Notes under the pieces: generated by a model | Told to the model about the DNA's origin: nothing | The model's input: only the letters and a program-made list of their open reading frames with translations | Database searches by the model: none | In this document: piece after piece, positions 33,327 through 36,731 of the stretch | Layout: the number at the start of each line of letters is the position of its first letter | Numbering within the stretch: the first letter of the stretch is position 1 | Assembly (NCBI GenBank): GCA_036661515.1 | Contig: JAVWYO010000006.1 | Location: 1 to 36,731 of the forward strand | Source of the DNA: HGM05232 sp036661515 | GTDB taxonomy: Bacteria; Bacteroidota; Bacteroidia; Bacteroidales; Muribaculaceae | DNA length: 36,731 nucleotides | Direction: 5' to 3' | Translations under genes and position numbers: made by a program

Positions 33327-34064
33327 ATGATAACCAAATATATTCATTTACGTGAAACTCAATCAACAAATACATATCTCAGCAAGGTGGCATCAATGCT
33401 ACCAACTGGGACTGTGATTTATACGTGGAAGCAAGTAGAGGGCAGGGGGCAAAGAGGTAATGCGTGGGAGTCGGAGCCTGAAAAAAATCTCACTTTTTCA
33501 CTATTACTTCGCCCAGAACATTTATTACCTCGTAATCAATTTTATCTCTCCGAAGCTGTGTCGCTTGCAATAGTGAATACGTTATCGGTTTATGCGCCCG
33601 ATTTCTCGGTGAAATGGCCTAATGATATTTACTATAAAGATAAAAAGGTATGTGGAATATTGATTGAGCACTCAATATCGGGTGAGAAAATTGATCATAC
33701 TATTATTGGCGTTGGGCTTAATGTAAATCAACTGTCATTTGTTTCTGATGCTCCAAATCCGGTGTCGTTAGCTCAAATTATTGGTACGGAATTAGATGCT
33801 GAAAAACTGCTACATGATGTGGCTGATAATATAGTGAAATTAGCCGATTTTAGTGCCGATACTTCGTTTGAGGACTTGCATCAGTCATATTTAGATGTGT
33901 TGTATCGCAATGATGCTGGCTATCATAAATTTGAAGATGCTAATGGAACGATATTTGAAGCTCAAATAATTGATGTCCAGTCCGATGGTATTATAGTACT
34001 TAAAGATGACACTGACAATATGCGCCGTTACGCCTTTAAAGAAATGGCATTTGTTATTGATTAA
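33327..34064 (+). CDS. birA: Biotin--[acetyl-CoA-carboxylase] ligase
   Basis: This enzyme activates biotin with ATP and attaches it to the biotin carboxyl carrier protein. The 245 residues contain only the ligase: the biotinyl-AMP loop GRGQRGNAW (39-47), KWPND (96-100), GILIEH and GVGLNVN. There is no N-terminal helix-turn-helix, so it cannot act as the BirA repressor. It is the third gene of the tsaE operon. The -33 element of the next promoter lies within its last codons. Confidence 0.96.
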   Translation: MITKYIHLRETQSTNTYLSKVASMLPTGTVIYTWKQVEGRGQRGNAWESEPEKNLTFSLLLRPEHLLPRNQFYLSEAVSLAIVNTLSVYAPDFSVKWPNDIYYKDKKVCGILIEHSISGEKIDHTIIGVGLNVNQLSFVSDAPNPVSLAQIIGTELDAEKLLHDVADNIVKLADFSADTSFEDLHQSYLDVLYRNDAGYHKFEDANGTIFEAQIIDVQSDGIIVLKDDTDNMRRYAFKEMAFVID

Positions 34065-34081
34065 TCTTTTTGCTAAATTTG
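34050..34081 (+). promoter_or_regulatory. Promoter of the DUF1573-meaB genes
   Basis: TTTG (34050-34053), a 20-base spacer and TAAATTTG (34074-34081) fit the consensus fully. The -33 element is inside the birA coding end. The downstream ATG is at 34111, giving a leader of about 25 bases. Confidence 0.75.
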
Positions 34082-34110
34082 TATTATAACATATTCGTAA
34101 TTTAATTATA

Positions 34111-34509
34111 ATGAAACGTATAGTATTTGCGATTTTTGCCATATTAATGGTAACGCCATTTATGAGTAGAGCTGAAGCTGGATTTGCTCAAGCTACTTTC
34201 AGCGAGAAAGAACACGATTTCGGGTATATAAAGGAAGATGGAGGAACCGTGTCGTGTACATTTGAATTTGTAAACACTGGCAGTAAGCCACTTATAATTG
34301 TGGAAGCGGTGGCATCGTGTGGTTGCACTCGCCCCGAATATCCAAAGCATCCATTGGCTCCGGGTAAGAAAGCTGTAATAAAGGTTACATATAACCCACT
34401 TGGTAGGCCTGGTGCATTCAAAAAAGATATAAAAGTGAGAACAAATGGCAAAGAAAAACGTACTACATTATTTATAATAGGTAGTGCCACTCCTGCCACA
34501 AAAAAATAA
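34111..34509 (+). CDS. Exported DUF1573 protein (single domain)
   Basis: This 132-residue protein has a signal peptide (about 1-26). One immunoglobulin-like DUF1573 domain follows with FSEKEHDFGYIKEDGG (about 30-45), the paired cysteines CGCT (70-73), and TYNPLGRPGAFKKDI. DUF1573 proteins are widespread exported proteins of Bacteroidota with no known function. The next gene encodes a longer paralogue that shares this domain, and only 2 bases separate them. The promoter is at 34050-34081. Confidence 0.88.
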   Translation: MKRIVFAIFAILMVTPFMSRAEAGFAQATFSEKEHDFGYIKEDGGTVSCTFEFVNTGSKPLIIVEAVASCGCTRPEYPKHPLAPGKKAVIKVTYNPLGRPGAFKKDIKVRTNGKEKRTTLFIIGSATPATKK

Positions 34510-34511
34510 TC

Positions 34512-35582
34512 ATGAGATATAGGGTATCAATATTATGTGTTTCGTTATTAATTGCAATAACAGCTATGGCTACTGGTGAAGTGCGCTGGCTCAAAACCAC
34601 ACATGATTTTGGTGCTTTTGACGAGGATATTGGGAAGGTTTCGTGTAACATACAATTTATAAATGATGGCGATAGTGCTGTGGTGATAACAAGTGTGCGA
34701 CCCACGTGTGGTTGCACGGCATCACAATTCACTCATTCGGCAATAGCCCCTAATGATACAGCTTCAATAACTCTAACATATAACCCAAAAGGAAGACCTG
34801 GGGCATTTAACAAGGATATTATAGTTTATACTAATACTGAACCAAAACGACATGTTATAAGCATTACTGGCAATGTTATTGGTGCATCAAATACTATTAG
34901 GTCAAAGTTCCCAATAGCAATTGGTAATCTAAAAGTTAATACGCTCACGATTCCGTTTGGTGAGCTACGTAAAGGGCAGGCAAAATCAGCATTTATTGAT
35001 GGATATAATCAAAGTAATGAATCCATTAAGCTCGCCTTTACAAATATCCCTAAACATGTAAAAGTGACTTCGGTTCCTGAAATTGTACCTCCTGGTGGCA
35101 TTGTTTCTATCTCGGTTTTCTACAATACGATTAATAAAAAAGACTGGGGGCTCGCTACCGATAGATTTACTATTGTGGCTAATGATTTTTCCGCAAAAGT
35201 TGACTTAGCCGCGATTATAATAGAAGATTTTAGCCATTTAACGGATAATGATAGGGCTAATGCTCCGATACTTGATATATCAGCTCAAAAACTGGATTTT
35301 GGCTCGTTTATGGTGAAAGAGGCTCCAATTTCAAAGGACTTTACCATTTTTAATAGAGGAAAAGATAAACTATTGATACGCAAAATATATACACTCGATA
35401 AAGGGATAATAATTGATGCACCTATCATGACTATAAAAGGCGGAAAGAGTGCTAAAATTAGAGTTACTATAAATCCAAATAAACTTCAAGGGGATATTCT
35501 AAATTCTAAAATAACTATTTTCACTAATGCTCCCGAAACGCCTCGTTCATTTATTAGAATTGTAGGTGAAATAAAGAAATAA
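34512..35582 (+). CDS. Exported DUF1573 protein (multi-domain paralogue)
   Basis: This 356-residue protein has a signal peptide (about 1-21). The first domain (about 23-120) is clearly related to the previous gene: HDFGAFDEDIG, CGCT (66-69) and TYNPKGRPGAFNKDI. Two further immunoglobulin-like domains follow at about 130-235 and 260-356; the last begins LDFGSFMVKEAP. They keep the beta pattern but lack the CGC pair. The function is unknown; such tandem folds suggest binding or a periplasmic structural role. It lies 2 bases after its paralogue and 12 bases before meaB. Confidence 0.87.
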   Translation: MRYRVSILCVSLLIAITAMATGEVRWLKTTHDFGAFDEDIGKVSCNIQFINDGDSAVVITSVRPTCGCTASQFTHSAIAPNDTASITLTYNPKGRPGAFNKDIIVYTNTEPKRHVISITGNVIGASNTIRSKFPIAIGNLKVNTLTIPFGELRKGQAKSAFIDGYNQSNESIKLAFTNIPKHVKVTSVPEIVPPGGIVSISVFYNTINKKDWGLATDRFTIVANDFSAKVDLAAIIIEDFSHLTDNDRANAPILDISAQKLDFGSFMVKEAPISKDFTIFNRGKDKLLIRKIYTLDKGIIIDAPIMTIKGGKSAKIRVTINPNKLQGDILNSKITIFTNAPETPRSFIRIVGEIKK

Positions 35583-35594
35583 AATTCATTACTC

Positions 35595-36680
35595 ATGAAA
35601 CATATAGAAAACGACAAACAATATACAGCCTTAAATGTAAATAAAGGTATTGCTCAACCTCCAATCGTAAATCCTTACTTAAAGCGTAAGCCTCGCAGGG
35701 TGATTGCGACGGCTGGAGAATATGTCGAGGAGATTCTCAAAGGAAATATTACTATTCTTAGTCGTGCAGTAACGCTTATAGAGAGTCAAATTCCAGAAGA
35801 TCAAATTCTGGCGCAAGAGGTAATAGAGAAGTGCCTACCTTATGCTGGGAAATCACAACGAATAGGTATTACTGGCGTTCCGGGAGCAGGAAAGAGTACT
35901 TCTATTGATGTATTTGGATTGCATGTGCTCCGCAATGGTGGCAAGCTGGCTGTACTGGCTATCGATCCAAGTAGTGAGAGAACAAAGGGGAGTATTCTTG
36001 GTGATAAAACACGCATGGAAAAACTCGCGGTTCACCCCGATGCTTTTATACGCCCCAGCCCATCAGCAGGGTCTCTTGGAGGTGTCGCTCGAAAGACACG
36101 TGAAACTATTGTGCTTTGCGAAGCAGCGGGCTATAATAATATATTTGTAGAAACTGTGGGCGTTGGACAAAGCGAAACTGCTGTACATTCGATGGTTGAC
36201 TTTTTCTTATTAATACAACTTGCTGGTACTGGAGATGAATTACAAGGCATAAAGCGAGGTATTATGGAAATGGCCGATGGAATTGTGATAAACAAAGCCG
36301 ATGGTGATAATATTGAACGGGCAAAACTGGCGCAAGCACAGTTTAGAAACGCCTTACACCTATTCCCTGCGCCACAAAGTGGGTGGACTCCCGAAGTCCT
36401 TGCTTATTCTGGATATTTTGAACTTGGCATTCCCGAAGTGTGGGATATGATTGACCGATATTTTGCCTTTGTAAAAGATAACGGATATTTCCAGCAAAAG
36501 CGTCATGAACAGGAAAAATATTGGATGTATGAAACTATAAACGAGCATCTAAAAGCTAATTTCTATAATAATTCTACGATTGCCCAAATGCTAAAAGTAA
36601 AACAGGAATTAGTCCTCAATAGCAAGCAAAGTTCTTTTATTGCTGCAAAAGATGTCCTTGATTACTACTTCAAGAAGTAG
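35595..36680 (+). CDS. meaB: Methylmalonyl-CoA mutase-associated GTPase MeaB
   Basis: MeaB is a G3E-family GTPase that loads and protects the adenosylcobalamin cofactor of methylmalonyl-CoA mutase. The 361 residues have a Walker A motif, GVPGAGKST (94-102), the block IDPSSERTKGSILGDKTRM (123-141), ETVGVGQSE (186-194) and NKAD (233-236). Relatives were formerly called ArgK/LAO transport ATPase. The mutase genes are not in the window. The methylmalonyl-CoA pathway to propionate is common in Bacteroidales. It ends 51 bases before the right edge. Confidence 0.95.
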   Translation: MKHIENDKQYTALNVNKGIAQPPIVNPYLKRKPRRVIATAGEYVEEILKGNITILSRAVTLIESQIPEDQILAQEVIEKCLPYAGKSQRIGITGVPGAGKSTSIDVFGLHVLRNGGKLAVLAIDPSSERTKGSILGDKTRMEKLAVHPDAFIRPSPSAGSLGGVARKTRETIVLCEAAGYNNIFVETVGVGQSETAVHSMVDFFLLIQLAGTGDELQGIKRGIMEMADGIVINKADGDNIERAKLAQAQFRNALHLFPAPQSGWTPEVLAYSGYFELGIPEVWDMIDRYFAFVKDNGYFQQKRHEQEKYWMYETINEHLKANFYNNSTIAQMLKVKQELVLNSKQSSFIAAKDVLDYYFKK

Positions 36681-36731
36681 AACCGCACTAAATATAACAC
36701 AATACGAGGCCCCTAAAAAAGTTTTAATGAA

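Noticed and set aside
35905..36150. Plus-strand open frame overlapping meaB
   Set aside because: It is in an alternative frame of a fully conserved GTPase, with no recognisable domain.
36681..36731. Start of another gene at the right edge (ATG at 36727)
   Set aside because: Only a few bases of frame remain, so nothing can be supported. I see no clear terminator in these 51 bases either.
1..36731. CRISPR array, insertion sequence, integrase or prophage
   Set aside because: I saw no direct-repeat arrays, transposase, integrase or phage genes; the window reads as continuous core chromosome.

Overview
The window is a gene-dense chromosomal segment from a member of the Bacteroidales (Bacteroidota). 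Muribaculaceae is the most likely family, judged from protein style only. Evidence: AT-rich DNA; promoters of the Bacteroidota type (TAnnTTTG -7 box, often with TTTG about 19-20 bases upstream); almost no Shine-Dalgarno sequences; and typical Bacteroidales gene orders (acpP-fabF-rnc, ftsX-DUF3098-uppP-truB-queA, tsaE-small protein-birA). I see no phage, insertion sequence, CRISPR array or toxin cassette. Most of it is a core genome region with a few accessory genes.

Layout. 1-2144 (minus strand): fatty-acid cluster acpP-fabF-rnc, with rnc cut by the left edge. 2145-2525: a divergent regulatory region with two palindromes. 2526-5450: a solitary secreted alpha-amylase with two starch-binding modules. 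5560-6967: trmD, a DivIC/FtsB-like division protein and a small membrane protein with an unusually strong Shine-Dalgarno site. 7086-10956: coaX, an outer-membrane barrel protein, lptC and a CBS/CorC-family membrane protein. 11007-13610: miaB and an MFS transporter. 13747-17651: ftsX, DUF3098, uppP, truB and queA, closed by a long hairpin. 17877-21251: a large hybrid histidine kinase with about five PAS-like domains. 21267-22571 (minus): a MATE transporter. 22696-25887: dusB, a GIN/DUF2807 protein and a polysaccharide flippase, ending in a bidirectional terminator. 25928-29315 (minus): rsmA-mgtE-carboxynorspermidine dehydrogenase family gene. 29438-31036: a flippase-like membrane protein and a single-pass membrane protein. 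31112-32593: tyrS, tRNA-Gln and a terminator. 32661-34064: tsaE, an Imm17-like small protein and birA. 34111-36680: two tandem DUF1573 proteins and meaB.

Themes. tRNA and rRNA maturation dominates (trmD, miaB, truB, queA, dusB, tsaE, rsmA, tyrS, tRNA-Gln). It is mixed with envelope and division genes (DivIC/FtsB, ftsX, uppP, lptC, flippases) and cofactor genes (coaX, birA, meaB).

The most interesting signals are in regulation rather than gene content. Three genes (tsaE, the MATE gene, coaX) have the -7 box so close to the ATG that they should give leaderless or nearly leaderless mRNAs. The rsmA/flippase intergenic region carries a perfect 8-base inverted repeat that makes two face-to-face, mutually overlapping -7 boxes. 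One small membrane protein gene has a near-perfect Shine-Dalgarno sequence in a phylum that normally does not use it. I did not find a clearly new multi-gene system. The best candidates for under-described biology are these promoter architectures, the PAS-rich orphan kinase and the tandem DUF1573 pair.
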